From: Amphiura filiformis
Lineage: Eukaryota; Echinodermata; Ophiuroidea; Amphilepidida; Amphiuridae
Assembly (NCBI RefSeq): GCF_039555335.1
Contig: NC_092640.1
Coordinates: 26,011,446 to 26,075,445, forward strand
Length of the DNA stretch: 64,000 nt
Direction: 5' to 3'
A program made the translations under genes and the position numbers. Shown piece by piece: positions 22,818 through 34,110 of this stretch; within the stretch, counting starts at the first letter, position 1, and every line of letters starts with the position of its first letter. A model generated the notes under the pieces. It was not told the DNA's origin. It searched no databases and was given only the letters and a program-made list of their open reading frames with translations.

Positions 22818-23255
22818 TGTAGGAGCAAACTTGGATCACTCCCCTGAGCTGATTGTGCCGGAACCGGGAATGTAGTTACCGTCCTTACTGCTTTCAACGC
22901 ATGAATAAACAACTTGAAATTTAGATGCATCAGATGACAAAGGATACGATTAGTATCTTAAGAAGCTTTATTATCTGCTCTTGATTTCTTCTTAGCTGGT
23001 TACATCAGACACACTATATAATTATGAATATTCTATGGTAAAAACTAGTTTAGGACCAACGGTCCCAGCACTCAAACACTTGCAATGGTCAAGATGGCAG
23101 CCTCCAGTGGCTACATGTGATTGATGGGCTGCAGTCTATGTTTAGCTTACTTCAAAACAAGAAATGTGATGGCGCTATTACACATAAACAAACAACCATA
23201 GGGGTGCAGACACAAAAAACTTATGAAAACTTGATTTTGGTAAATGGCATCAACA
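22818..23255 (-). repeat. BEL/Pao 5' LTR (438 bp)
   Basis: TGTAGGAGC...GGCATCAACA, almost identical to the left LTR. It holds the promoter for minus-strand transcription of the element. Confidence 0.93.
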
Positions 23256-23260
23256 CACAC

Positions 23261-25512
23261 TCTAGAAACGCCAACTAAAATCATCCAACAACTTCATTTT
23301 AATAGGGATAACCATCAAAATTTCATGTTGACCCTATTGCTACAAAAGATTGTTTTCTGAGTAGAACTAATCAACAGAAGTATTTTGGTGGTTAAATGGT
23401 CAAAATCGGTCAAAAACTTTTCGAATTATGAATTATCAAAGTTTCCCATTCTGACCGGTCATTGGAACGAAATAAAATGACAAGGTCCAAAAATAGCAGT
23501 TGGGAGCAAAATTGGCATCATAAGCATATATTTACCTTTATATATTTCTTTATTTTAACATATTTGCAAACATGAAACAAGCATATTGTGAAAGTATCAA
23601 AGGGGTTTCTTATGAAATGGCACTTAACTAGTCACTGGCATAACTTATTTTTTCAAACCAAGGCATTGAAATCATGCATTTAGAGGACATTTGCCAAAAA
23701 TCATCCAAGATAGCCGATATGGCACAAAATCAAAATTGCACAGGTGAACTATTTTTTCACAACCAAGAATTTCAATGTTATTGGGTTTAATATGACCAAT
23801 TAGTAGGTGTATGTAAACAAAATCTTAAGTTTTGAAGGTCATTGACTCATTCACAACAATAGAGATTATCCTCGTCATGCTCATGTGTATTCCTGTAGTA
23901 TTCCTCATTCAAACCAAAGTAGCACTCAATACATTATGAGTATCTTTGTTCAAACCAATTCAATGCTTGACCTCGGAGTTACCTGCATGACTATCGCGGG
24001 CTATTTTAAACAGTTATGGTTGAACATTCAGGTACTTCTTTTGAAAGTCCTAAACAATGTATAGCCAGCAGCAAGTTGTAGATGTTATAGGCCTAAATAT
24101 AAGAAAACGTTTAGGGTTAAGATCAGGTGAACAATACATCGAATGAGCACGAAACGTCACATTTATGTTCAGAAAGGTGTCTTCTTAACATGATTTTAAA
24201 GGAATATAAAGGGAAGCTGGTGATTTAATTTGTAACTCGAGATCTACTTGTTCAATTTTTTAACCTTTTTACAGAGGGTATGATAGAGGTATTACTGGCA
24301 ACTCTGCCAAATTACAGCTCAATAGGCCACGTTTTTCACCTGATCGTACTGATTTGAATATTTTGTGCCATTCTTGAGCAGTGCTAAACTCAGCCACTGG
24401 CAATTAAGCGCACTGTGGCGATGGACCAATTTTGACTCGCACTTACAGAAAAACAAAATAAGTTATGTTGCTGTAATTTGCAAGATAGTTACAAAATATA
24501 ATTGGCAGTAACTTCCCCAAATTTTACAGAAAAATATTGAAAAATAAAAGAATGAGATCAATTTAGAAATGTATGTGCAAGCAGTGCACAGTTGAGCTCC
24601 CTGCATGTCTATGGGAGTGTTCTAATCAAGTTGATGGTTCATTGGTCATCCCTAATTTTAAGAATTGTTTCAGTGTCGAAATCAACAGGAGCAGAAACAC
24701 TATGGTATACACATTCCAGGAAAATGTTTCATTTGTTTCTTCCACCATTCTATATATCCCTAAAATTATCACATTTTTTCTCAAAAATCCTATACAACTG
24801 ATTCTCCACGCTACGCAGAAATTATGTGCGATAAATCATACACATTTTACACAATTTTACATAACTTTAGACATTATTGGAATATCTTAATGATTTTTAC
24901 TATTTTAGGCATTTTGAAGGGCAACGTGAGTATATTAAGAAATCAAATATCGCGCCCTCGTCGCAACCTCCATGTAATCGAAGGTCGTAAAAGTTAATCC
25001 GATAACAATAGAGGGTATTCATTCATCATTTATGTGGTTGTTCATGTATAAAATTCCTCCACATAGGCTGTTTAGCTTAATCGGGAAGTGACCTCTTGAA
25101 ATGATATCAGACTGATCTTTATGTTATTACAGCGAGGCCCACATACAATGTTCAACACAAAGTGAACGATGTTATAACTTGGAGGGCTAACAAACCAACA
25201 CCGCCAAATTCGACTGACGTGTGTACAAGGTGGGATGCTATGAGGACATTGAACACTCGTTGTCTGATCATGCATGTGTGTTTATGGTTCGGATAGCGGT
25301 TACTTAGCAACTCTCGTTCCGCTTGGGTTTATTGAATACACTCTATATAAAGTCATCAATATGTCGTTCCCAGTCCCTGGCTGAACTATTGGGTTCAGCT
25401 ATTATTTTTTTTAATAATTCTTTTACCCCATAGCATTGAAAAACTAGTATTTTGATAATTAAAATAGTTGGATGCGGTATGCAGCTGATTGGGGGTGGTT
25501 ACTGGTCGTTAA
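23261..25512. other. Non-coding stretch, no gene recognised
   Basis: AT-rich sequence right of the BEL/Pao element. The longest ORF (plus 24573-24890, 105 aa) shows no domain and no coding-like neighbours. Confidence 0.4.
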
Positions 25513-25702
25513 AACCACTAACCGCGAAATAAGGATATCGAACTAGTTTGCCCCGCAGGGCTTCAGAGAACCACAAACTGCGAAATATGGATATTCAACT
25601 AGTTTGCCCCTCGGAGCTTCAAAAAACCACTCATCGCGACATATGGACATCCAACTAGTTCGCCTCGCATGGCTACAAAGAACCACTTACCGCGCAATAT
25701 TT
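25513..25702. repeat. 56-bp tandem repeat, 3 full units plus partial
   Basis: Units start with AACCAC at 25513, 25569, 25625 and 25681, an exact 56-bp spacing. Each carries a CGCGAAATA-like word, GGATATCGAACTAGTTTGCC, and a GC-rich end. Units are 80-85% alike by eye. Confidence 0.88.
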
Positions 25703-26474
25703 TTTTACCTAAAAAAATAATTAATAACTACCAAAAAACGTTTCTAAACGTAAAAAGGGCCAAAGTTTAAAAAATCTTTCCTGTGTGCCTTTTCACCCTT
25801 TTTTATGACCCCCATTCCGAAGAAAATGACAGCTCCCCTAAGAATGAGCATATACTATATATAAAAGGACTGCAGTGCTCAGAGGTACTTGAAGCGGTCA
25901 ACAAATTTGCCCGGCAAATTTGATGACACTTTCATTTCCCAGGCGAGCCTAATGCATCTCACGTATTATGCAATACGCATTATTGCATTTACATTGTGGG
26001 AAGAAATGTCGGTACAAATGGCTGATGGTAGAGAAACTTGAATTGTGCGAAAAAATTTCGGCACAAATTTACTTCCGGTAAAGAAACCCAAAATCCGTGT
26101 TTCAAGTGAACATAATGTTTGTAATTACACTGTTTCTTTTGTCTCACTTATTGCAGTTTTTCATATGTATGCCGTTCGCAACAACCATACTGATCCTGAT
26201 GGTGTGCTGTCCGTAATTTCGTGAATTTGCATTATAGTGAGTGAGCTTCGCTGGAACTGGCACCCATCCCCGACAACATGGTCAACAACAATAACAAGTT
26301 GTCAGAAAAGTAAAAAATAATCTAAACAATGTTTTTCAGCAGTGTTCAGTAGCTTTAATCTAATGATTTAATTATGTTACCTTTGAGCTCCTTTGTATGT
26401 GGGGCATATACGTTTACCGTGCACATGTAAAAGCCACTTTGACTGGACTATAAGATTTACCGAAAAGGTCAATT
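25703..26474. other. Non-coding stretch with repeat fragments
   Basis: No ORF of note. An ACAACATGGTCAACAACAATAA block at about 26270-26335 is related to 13240-13320, showing an older dispersed repeat. Confidence 0.4.
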
Positions 26475-26509
26475 CCATAGGGGGTGTATGGATTTCAACT
26501 GGAATAGCC
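26475..26509. repeat. Solo arm of the GGCTATTCCAGTTGAAAT MITE family
   Basis: CCATAGGGGGTGTATGG followed by ATTTCAACTGGAATAGCC matches the right arm of the MITE at 6711-6893. Confidence 0.7.
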
Positions 26510-26556
26510 AATTCAAGGCATACCTAGAAAGTATACTATATTTTGTTTTCTGCGTA

Positions 26557-27778
26557 CAGGGTGTATCAAAATGATCGACTTATCATTTTTGCAGAATTTT
26601 TTTACTATTTTTTGTACCAGTTTGGGGTTAATTGTTTTAATATTTGAAATTATAATAATCTTATCTTCTCTAAGAATTTTAGATCATTAAGATAGCACAT
26701 TTCGTTCAGAAGTTACATGATCCAGTCATAGGCGTAGATCCGGGGGGATGGGGGGATTTATCCCCCCTCCAATATTTTGCCAGGGAGGTGGTCCATACAC
26801 TCATCCCCCCAATGTTGACGCCTGTATGTTTGTTTCTGACCATTTTAGCCCCCAAAGCCCATTTTTTCCACTTTTGCACAATATTTCATCAGTTTAGCTT
26901 CAAACTGGCAAAATTTTTACTACAAATACTACAAATACCTTTTAAGGGAAATGATAATTATGTTGAAAATCTTGGAAATGTTTTATTTTTTCCTCAAGTT
27001 GCCTATTTCTTCATTCATAATGTATAAATGATCTTATCAATAAGAGTATGCCTTTTAATACGGTAATTTAAATATAATTTAGAATAAGATGCATTGAGAT
27101 TATTAAGTAGATGGTGTGGCAGAATGGTTATAGACTGTAGACAGTGCAGTGTCTGTTAGGTTAGACCATAATGGTTAGACCTGGTAAGATAAGAATTATT
27201 GGAATGGCTCCACAGTATTCCATACTTCAGCGTGGTTTCATAGTGAAGAATTATTGGTTGATATGAAGCTATGGAGAAGTGCAGAAAAGATTTAGGAAAC
27301 AGTTTCCAAGAGCAAGGAGTATTCCATGCAAACATGCTGTAACTATTACAGAATGGATCCATCCCAGGTATTAGGCCTAAGTTCATTCACGATGGGGGCT
27401 TCGTCTGACACTGCATTAGTCGTAAGACAGAGACTTCAGGAACTATCTTTCTGAAAGTACGTGTAAAGCAATTTTATGTTTTGTAGACTGAAATGAGATA
27501 TTGATTGAGAGCCTGTACGCAATAAATAGTTCAAGCAGTGAACATTTTCATCTTGTGTTGTGTAAGTAAAACTATATATGATAACGACGATCTTCGTTTA
27601 AATGACAATAGCTTCCAGATGTACCAACCTATTATCTTCAGATTATTAGATCAATAAGTTAACATATACCCCTTTCTATTTATAGTACAAAAACTATATT
27701 ACTATTAGCAATTTTATATTTTTTATATATTTTTGAAAATGTCACATATCCCGGTACCAATCATTTTGATCCACCCTG
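26557..27778. mobile_element. 1.2-kb TA-flanked element with ~20-bp TIRs
   Basis: The left end CAGGGTGTATCAAAATGAT is inverted at the right end as ATCATTTTGATCCACCCTG, with TA outside both ends (26555-26556, 27779-27780). The interior holds a CCGGGGGGATGGGGGG patch and a TGGTGTGGCAGAATGGTTA word, but no transposase, so it is a non-autonomous Tc1/mariner-like element, perhaps with nested repeats. Confidence 0.7.
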
Positions 27779-27780
27779 TA

Positions 27781-29578
27781 TGTGTGCTTTTAATTACAAA
27801 ACCGCGCTTTGAGATATTATTGTATTCAAGTTGTACTCGCAATTAATTGTAAATTGTGGGATTGGCTTTTATTACGATGGCAGTTCATAACATAACATAA
27901 CAATTTTTAGCAGGTTCGCCGTCGGACAAGTTTGGAACTGTCAGGCTTTCTGAGTAGTTCTGACTTCTTCAGGACAAAGTAGACCTACCTAAGAGTGAGA
28001 CATGATGGCTCTGAAAAGAGTTGTTCACTAAAGATTGCCCCTTGTTAACAGAGAACAAGCAGATCTCGCCTTTCTGCTAATGTAGAGGTTTTGGTGGATC
28101 TGAAAAGTTCATCGAAGATCGCTACTGTGAAACTTGCAATTAAGTTATGATCTCAAAATATATTCCAGAGGGTGCACATATCATAAATTGCAAGGCTGCT
28201 TTTATTATTTAACATAAATTATTTTGTTTATCCCAAAATATAATTATATTAGGTAAGCCTAAATCACGAAATAATAAAGCAAATACTATAATAATCGGAG
28301 CCAGAAAAATACTTGTTTGTGTCTGATGTCACCTGTCAATCAAACTCAAGGATTTGTTTACGAATTCTAATAATTGAAATTTATAAACACGGCGGTAAAA
28401 TAGCGTGCTTTATGGTTACGTTTTGCACCTTTAAACATACAAACCGTCTCAAAAATTAGGTCTTAGTATTATAAGAAACTTTCTTTCTTGAAGGCACAAT
28501 GTTAACAATGTCTAAAAACGTTGCTTTTTGCCTAGTAAAAGTATCTAAAGTTTTTGCCATTTTCTGCGATTCCTTTTCTCCGATGACATTTTAACATGTT
28601 TACGTATTACATCATTGTTTTTTAAAATCATGATTGTTAATATTAGTTGTTAGTTATAAAGATGTTCAAATATTGATAACGTTTTACTCTATCATTTGAC
28701 TCTTTTCATTACAATTTTACAGATTTCATTTCTATTATAATAAAATAAAAAGTAAAATAAAAGAAACTTATAATTTTAATTTAATAAAAGTTTCTTTGAT
28801 TTTACTTTTATTTTAATAAAATTAAAATGTTTTATAAGAATTAAAATAAAAGTATAATTTTATTGAAATGATATAAAAGGGATTGTACCATTTGACAAAT
28901 TTGAAAATTTGTAATTACTATCTCTATTGATTTCTACTTTGCATTTAATCTTCTATCATGCAGGGTTGCCATAATAAATAAATAAATAAATAAATAAATC
29001 AGGTTGTTGATATGAATGTTTTGAGGCATTATAATTTTTCTTTTTTTATTATTATTAAATATTTCTAAATACCGCCACCATAAATAACATTATAACAAGA
29101 AATGTCTTTAAAAAGACAACACCATGGATGAAATTCATGTTTCATAATTTTACATTGACAAGTACTTGGAATTCTAGTAATGTTTTTGTGTGTAGCACAT
29201 GCACAACTAACAGGGTTGAAAATGTTGTTACCACGAATACCACCAATGACATACTATAAGCTAAATTGAAAAATGTGTGTTAAATAGGTCTACATTTAAT
29301 TTATACTTAATTTATACTTGTACAAACAATGGGATCAATGGAAATCACATCCACCGAGTTTCGCATCAATCCAACAATCTATATTCAGACGACTTTGTGA
29401 TTACGTTTTATGACATGACTTTGAATATTCTGACAATCCAACAATATATACTTATTCCACCTCAGGCTCAGATGACCTTTAACAATTGTAATCAAAAAGA
29501 CTGATTACTCAATCCCAGGGGTTCCCTGGCTCAATTCAATTTTCTGAATGTGTTGATTATAATTGTTACTACTAACTC
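27781..29578. other. AT-rich non-coding stretch
   Basis: No gene recognised. At 28735-28860 there are very AT-rich, partly self-complementary TTTATTTTAATAAAA-type words, and at about 28973-28999 a simple (AAAT)n run. Confidence 0.45.
28973..28999 (+). repeat. (AAAT)n microsatellite
   Basis: Six to seven uninterrupted AAAT units. Confidence 0.9.
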
Positions 29579-30019
29579 TTAGCGTCCTCATTCGACGAAA
29601 TAGTGTCCGCACGATGGAATAGCGTTTTGATAACCCCTAGTTTATGGACTAGTGGGTGGTGAGAGTCAAATAGGAGATATTGGTCCGTGTGAGTGTCGTT
29701 TCTGTACACAGAAGTGATCAGTTCACCATTACTTTGGATACTGACAAGGCAATCCAGAAACGCGAGTTTTCCGTCCTTGGGTTCCTCCTGCGTAAACTTG
29801 ATGTGTTGGTTGACGTTGTTGATGTGCGCAAAAAATGGAACAAGCTGATCTTCCTTGATCTTTACCCAGGTATCATCCACGTAACGATACCAATGCGATG
29901 GCGCTGTACCAGTATACGACTCCAAGGCTCGGCGTTCAAAGCGTTCCATAAATAAGTTCACAACTATCGGAGAAACCGGGGAACCCATGGCACAGCCATG
30001 GCGTTGTCTGTAGAAGTTT
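29579..30019 (-). pseudogene. Penelope RT palm fragment (inverted half)
   Basis: The minus strand reads FYRQRHGCAMGSPVSPIV, a complete Penelope motif with the G-C-A-M residues that copy 1 lost. It then reads the catalytic YRYVDDTW, an AFLDCLV block and DSHHPLVHKLGVIKTLFHRAD. It ends in the duplicated 77 bp. The RT fingers upstream of GCAMGSPVSP are absent, so the copy is 5'-truncated as well as inverted. Confidence 0.88.
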
Positions 30020-30782
30020 CCACTAGTCCATAAACTAGGGGTTATCAAAACGCTATTCCATCGTGCGGACACTATTTCGTCGAATGAGGACGCTAAGACC
30101 AAGGAACACAAGCATTTGAAATCTGCACTTGGTGCTTGTGGATACCGCAAATGGACCTTTGAGAAAGCGCTTCATAAGCCAAATTCGCCAACAAAGGACG
30201 ACGCTTCACATACTGCATCAGCAGGGGAAGAGAAACGACGACACAACGTCACCATCCCCTATGTGTCAGAGCTCTCCGAGAAAATTCGGAGAATTTTTAG
30301 AGGATACCAAATCCCTGTCTCCTTTAAGCCCACCAACACACTGAGGCAAAAACTTGTTCATCCTAAGGACAAAGTCCCGAAAGACAAACAGAATAACCTT
30401 GTCTACGCTATCCCATGTACAGACAATGGGTGTAAGGACTTGTATATAGGGGAAACAAAGCAACCGCTGGCTAAGCGCATGTATCAGCATAGAAGAGCAA
30501 GCGCATCCGGTTGTGGAGACTCGGCTGTATACTCGCATCTCAACAGTACCAACCACACATTCGATAACAAGGACGTTGTCATATTGGACAGAGAATCGCG
30601 GTGGTGTGAAAGAGGCTGTTTATGTGAAGCGGGAGGAGCCATCTCTGAACAGAGGAGGAGGTCTGCGCCACAACTTGGCGGGGGCCTACAGTTCTGCTAT
30701 CCAAAAGATCCCTCGACGTCTCAGTTCTGTGACCCCGTCACGGGTCACTGACCAATCGCCGCCGAAAAATCAGACGGCTTGA
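30020..30782 (+). pseudogene. Penelope RT end and GIY-YIG endonuclease
   Basis: The plus-strand frame begins with the duplicated LVHKLGVIKTLFHRAD, then a linker with VTIPYVSELSEKIRRIF and LVHPKDKVPKD. The GIY-YIG domain follows: LVYAIPC..C, LYIGETKQPLAKRMYQHRR, HLNSTNHTF and VVILDRES. After RES near 30600 the frame shifts; the correct continuation (KEAVYVKREEPSLN...GAYSSAIQKIP) is in the frame that stops at 30780-30782. With the shift the domain would be complete, so the damage is light. It is the target-nicking endonuclease of the element. Confidence 0.88.
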
Positions 30783-30819
30783 GGAAGCATCCAGGATAGG
30801 ATGTGAAACGTCGCCAGTC
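30773..30819 (+). ncRNA. Hammerhead-ribozyme-like fold at the Penelope 3' end
   Basis: Stem I pairs GACGGC (30773-30778) with GCCAGTC (30813-30819, one bulged A). The box TTGAGGA (30779-30785) differs from CTGANGA only at the first base. Stem II pairs GCATCC (30787-30792) with GGATGT (30799-30804) around a 6-nt loop. GAAAC and GTC (30805-30812) complete the core with an almost absent stem III. Such minimal hammerheads are reported for Penelope-like elements. It overlaps the endonuclease stop codon. The first-box C-to-T change probably weakens it. Confidence 0.65.
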
Positions 30820-30830
30820 AATAAATAGTA

Positions 30831-31376
30831 AGTCCAGTTGACTAGATTTAATTTAAATCAACTTGATATAAAAAGCAAGCCAAACGTATATCTGTGATAT
30901 TTGAATTCTTCTACACACTCGCTATGAAATGATCAATGTAATTTTTGTCAACCATTAGCAAAATGCTGTGAACTATCAAATCGCAACAGTTAAAATAGTT
31001 GCTAACCTTAAGTCACAGTGACATAAAGCTAGGCGAGAGCGCTATTGCCTGCCTATGCATGTCCACATACGGATTCTTATAAGGAAAAAAACACACTCAT
31101 CATCAATTGCTTCCGTGCTAGTGTACTGCCGAACTCCTCAGTTAACAATGACGGGACGGCACAGGAGCATTTATGCTGATTATCAAGCACCACAGATTCT
31201 CAACACATCTGTGCAAGCACTAAGGGACGAAGGAAATCTGATTCGAGATAACAAATAACACAGCCAACAATGACATTCCTTATGAACTGAGGATAGGTGA
31301 ACATGAACATGATTGTCAAATTTTACAAGGTAAGGTGAACGACTAAATCGATATAAGGTTTTCACAGCCTCCTTAA
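30831..31376. other. Non-coding stretch
   Basis: No conserved ORF. It ends in the TTAA target site (31373-31376) of the next element. Confidence 0.4.
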
Positions 31377-31739
31377 GGGCGTACTACACCCATATATTGG
31401 TTTGATTGGTCTAAAAAAATATTTTTTCATTTATAGCGAGGCGATATATGCACGGATCATGTGAGAAAAAAAAATTAAAAAATAAATAAAAAAGGTGCTT
31501 TTAAACCATTGTATAGTAAGTCATTTTAGCCCTATATATTTTTTGTTTACCGTATCCTGGTAACTCAGATGCGTGTTTCATAACAAACCATAATTTATTC
31601 TTTTCAACATGTTCAAGTAGGGTACATGAATAGAATACATTAAATCCTTTGTTATACTCTCTATAGAAAATCTAGTGGTGCTTGCAAAATATATAACACT
31701 GAATAAATTAAATAAACACTTACACAATAGATGCATAGT

Positions 31740-34110
31740 CATTAGTCAATTTGATATTGATGTTGTTATTGATTTGAGTTTATTAAGCATATCATCGTAA
31801 GAGTCAAATAACATATTGCACAGAACATATATACAAAAACATAATTATTATAAAATACAAATTAAAACATAAAAATTGACACGATAATATGCCAAGGATA
31901 TCCCTTAAAGTCAGCGACTTATTTCCAAAGGGGTCCTTATAACTAACAATGAACATATATATATATTACAACTATTTAAAACATGAAACACCTAAATTAC
32001 AATATTTAAAACTATATAACCATGTGGTCTAAGAGGATAATTTTAGCATCTTTTTAAACCTTGATTTTATATTGCACAATTTGACATTTTCAGGAAGTTT
32101 GTTCCAATCATGGATTGCATTGTAAAAAAGGAAGCAGAATCTGCTGTTTTGATTTTTGGAACTTGGAAATTAAAATTGCTACCCCTAGTGTTATAACGAT
32201 GAAGATGAGATAATTTGACAAAGTTTTCTTTCATATAGCTTGGGCAAACATCATGAAAAATATTAAAAACATGGTTCAAACGGAGCTGCTCAGCCCTTGT
32301 CCTGATATTTGAAATGCCTAAATCCTGAAAGTCAGCTTTGTTAATATGATACATGTGATCTTTGCCCAGAATAAATCTGATAACTTTGTTCTGAGCTCGC
32401 TGCAATCTGATCGAATGATATTTAGAAATGGCACAATACCAGGAGGAAATAGAGTAATCAAACAGGCACAAAACAAGAGCTGAGCAGACCATTTTCTTCA
32501 CTTTTTGATTAAAAAAATTTGCTTGTCTGTAGAGGAATTTCAAACGAGAATTAACTTGTTTCACAATTTTGGTTGCAATTTCCTCACCATCAAGAAACTG
32601 ATTAAGTTCTAGACCAAGATAAACAACAGTATGCTTAGACTTAATTATTTGACCATTGTTAAGAATGATAGAAAAATCAGAAACATTATTGACCTTACGC
32701 TTCGATCCAAAGAGAATCAGTTCAGTTTTGCCTGTGTGCAGAGAGAGATTATTTTCTATAAGCCATTTATTGCAGCTCTCCAAGTTATCACGAAGAACAT
32801 GACTGATTCTCTCTGGATCTTTGTCGGAATATATCAAAGCACTATCATCAGCATACTGCAACATAACACAATTAATAGAAGTGGACATGTCATTAACATA
32901 GCATAGGAATAAAGAGGACCTAAAATACTGCCTTGGGGAACTCCGCATGTTATGACAAGAGGATCAGACTCAACCCCATTAATTTGAACAATTTGTTTAC
33001 GATCACAAAGATATGATTCAAACCAGGCTGTGGACTTAACACCCATGGCAGACAGTTTGTTACACAAGATGTTATGGTCAACACTGTCAAATGCCTTCTG
33101 GATATCTAATAAAACCATCCCAGTATAGAAGCCAGCAGCAGTTTTCTTTCTGATATGATCTTGAAGGTGAATGAGGCAAGTGTCAGTTGAGTATGATCCT
33201 CTGAAGCCAGATTGGAATTCATAAAGAAGTTTATTTTCAACCAGGAATTTGTTCAATTGGAAAAAGACAGCCTTTTCTAAAATTTTGGAGACAACTGGGA
33301 GAATGCTAACAGGTCTATAATTACCTGCATCCAGCCTACTCTTCTTTTTGTAGAGAGGGATGACTTTTGCCAATTTCATTTGAGTTGGAACAATGCCGGA
33401 CCGAAGAGAAAGGTTGATAATGAAAGTGATTGGCCCTTTAATAGCCTCTGCCGCATCTTTGATAAAACGGGCTGGAAGGTTGTCAAGTCCAGTGCTCTTG
33501 CTTGTATTAAGACTGTTTAATTCCTCAAAAATAAACTCCTCGCAAACCTCTTGAAGTTCAAAGGAGTCAGCTGGAACATTCTTATAAAAATCTTTAAATG
33601 TGTCTGTATTAACACTATAATCAAAAGTAGATTGCTTGGGAAGTTTACCAACCAGATTTGAAGCAATTTCAGTAAAAAAATGATTGAAATGATCCGCAAC
33701 ATCCCTTTTGTCAAAAAGCTTTTCACCCTCAACATCTAAAACAATGCCGTTAGATTCCTTAGTACTTTTCTGATACCCAAGGGTTTTAAGTTGTTTCCAC
33801 AATTGCTTTGGATTATCCTTGTTTTCCTCAAGTTTATCAACAATATAATTTCGTTTTGCATTTTTGATGTCATTGTGTAATTTATTACGCAACATGTACA
33901 TATTGTAGTGTTCAGGGTCATGTTTGTCTCTCCGTGATCTACGCAACCAACTATCCCGTTCCCGAATACTCTCAAGAATTTCAGCTGTGATCCAGGGCTC
34001 AGAATGATTTTTTATTCTAATCTCTTTAAGAGGAGCCACAGAGTCAAGGATAGTCGTGAATAGATCACAGAAAGACATCCATGCCTCATCAACATTGGTG
34101 TGTTGTTAGG
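31740..34110 (-). mobile_element. 5'-truncated LINE (CR1/L2/Jockey-like group)
   Basis: Minus-strand non-LTR retrotransposon containing RT and its C-terminal region but no endonuclease, so it is 5'-truncated near 34110. The 3' UTR runs to about 31740. Exact ends and target duplication could not be fixed. The clade is uncertain. Confidence 0.75.
32067..34078 (-). pseudogene. LINE reverse transcriptase, one frameshift
   Basis: The upstream frame (32834-34078) reads SEPWITAEILESIRERD, then the RT motifs AKVIPLYKKK, NYRPVSILPVVSKILEK, QSGFRGSYSTDTCL, VLLDIQKAFDSVDH and GVPQGSILGPL. The frame then shifts near 32930 into 32067-32948, which carries FLCYVNDM, the catalytic QYADDSALI, the thumb region KTELILFGSK, YLGLELN, and a C-terminal RLNHVFNIFHDVCPSYM with HRYNTRGS, typical of LINE ORF2 ends in invertebrates. 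All RT catalytic residues are visible. The protein would reverse transcribe its own RNA at nicked DNA, but this copy lacks its endonuclease. Confidence 0.88.

Larger units (their letters stand above)
13994..23255 (-). mobile_element. BEL/Pao LTR retrotransposon, complete ends, damaged coding region
   Basis: A 9.26-kb element has two LTRs beginning TG and ending CA, and a 5-bp target duplication CACAC at 13989-13993 and 23256-23260. On the minus strand the order is gag, zinc knuckles, aspartic protease, reverse transcriptase, RNase H, integrase, the BEL/Pao order. I count two differences between the LTRs, which implies a recent insertion. Even so, at least five frameshifts and an integrase deletion interrupt the ORF, so it cannot be autonomous as written. 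It lies downstream of the last visible tetraspanin exon, possibly in its next intron. Confidence 0.93.
29579..30830 (+). mobile_element. Penelope-like element copy 2 with inverted 5' part
   Basis: The plus strand from 30020 encodes the end of a Penelope RT, a GIY-YIG endonuclease and a hammerhead-like 3' motif. The segment 29579-30019 encodes the preceding RT part on the minus strand. The two halves share an exact 77-bp inverted duplication (29579-29655 and 30020-30096). The structure is that of an insertion whose 5' portion was inverted during integration, as in LINE-1 twin priming. This family differs clearly from copy 1. Confidence 0.9.

Noticed and set aside
27112-27190. tRNA-like start (TGGTGTGGCAGAATGGTTA) suggesting a tRNA or SINE
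   Set aside because: No convincing B box, no cloverleaf by eye, and it lies inside a TA-flanked element.
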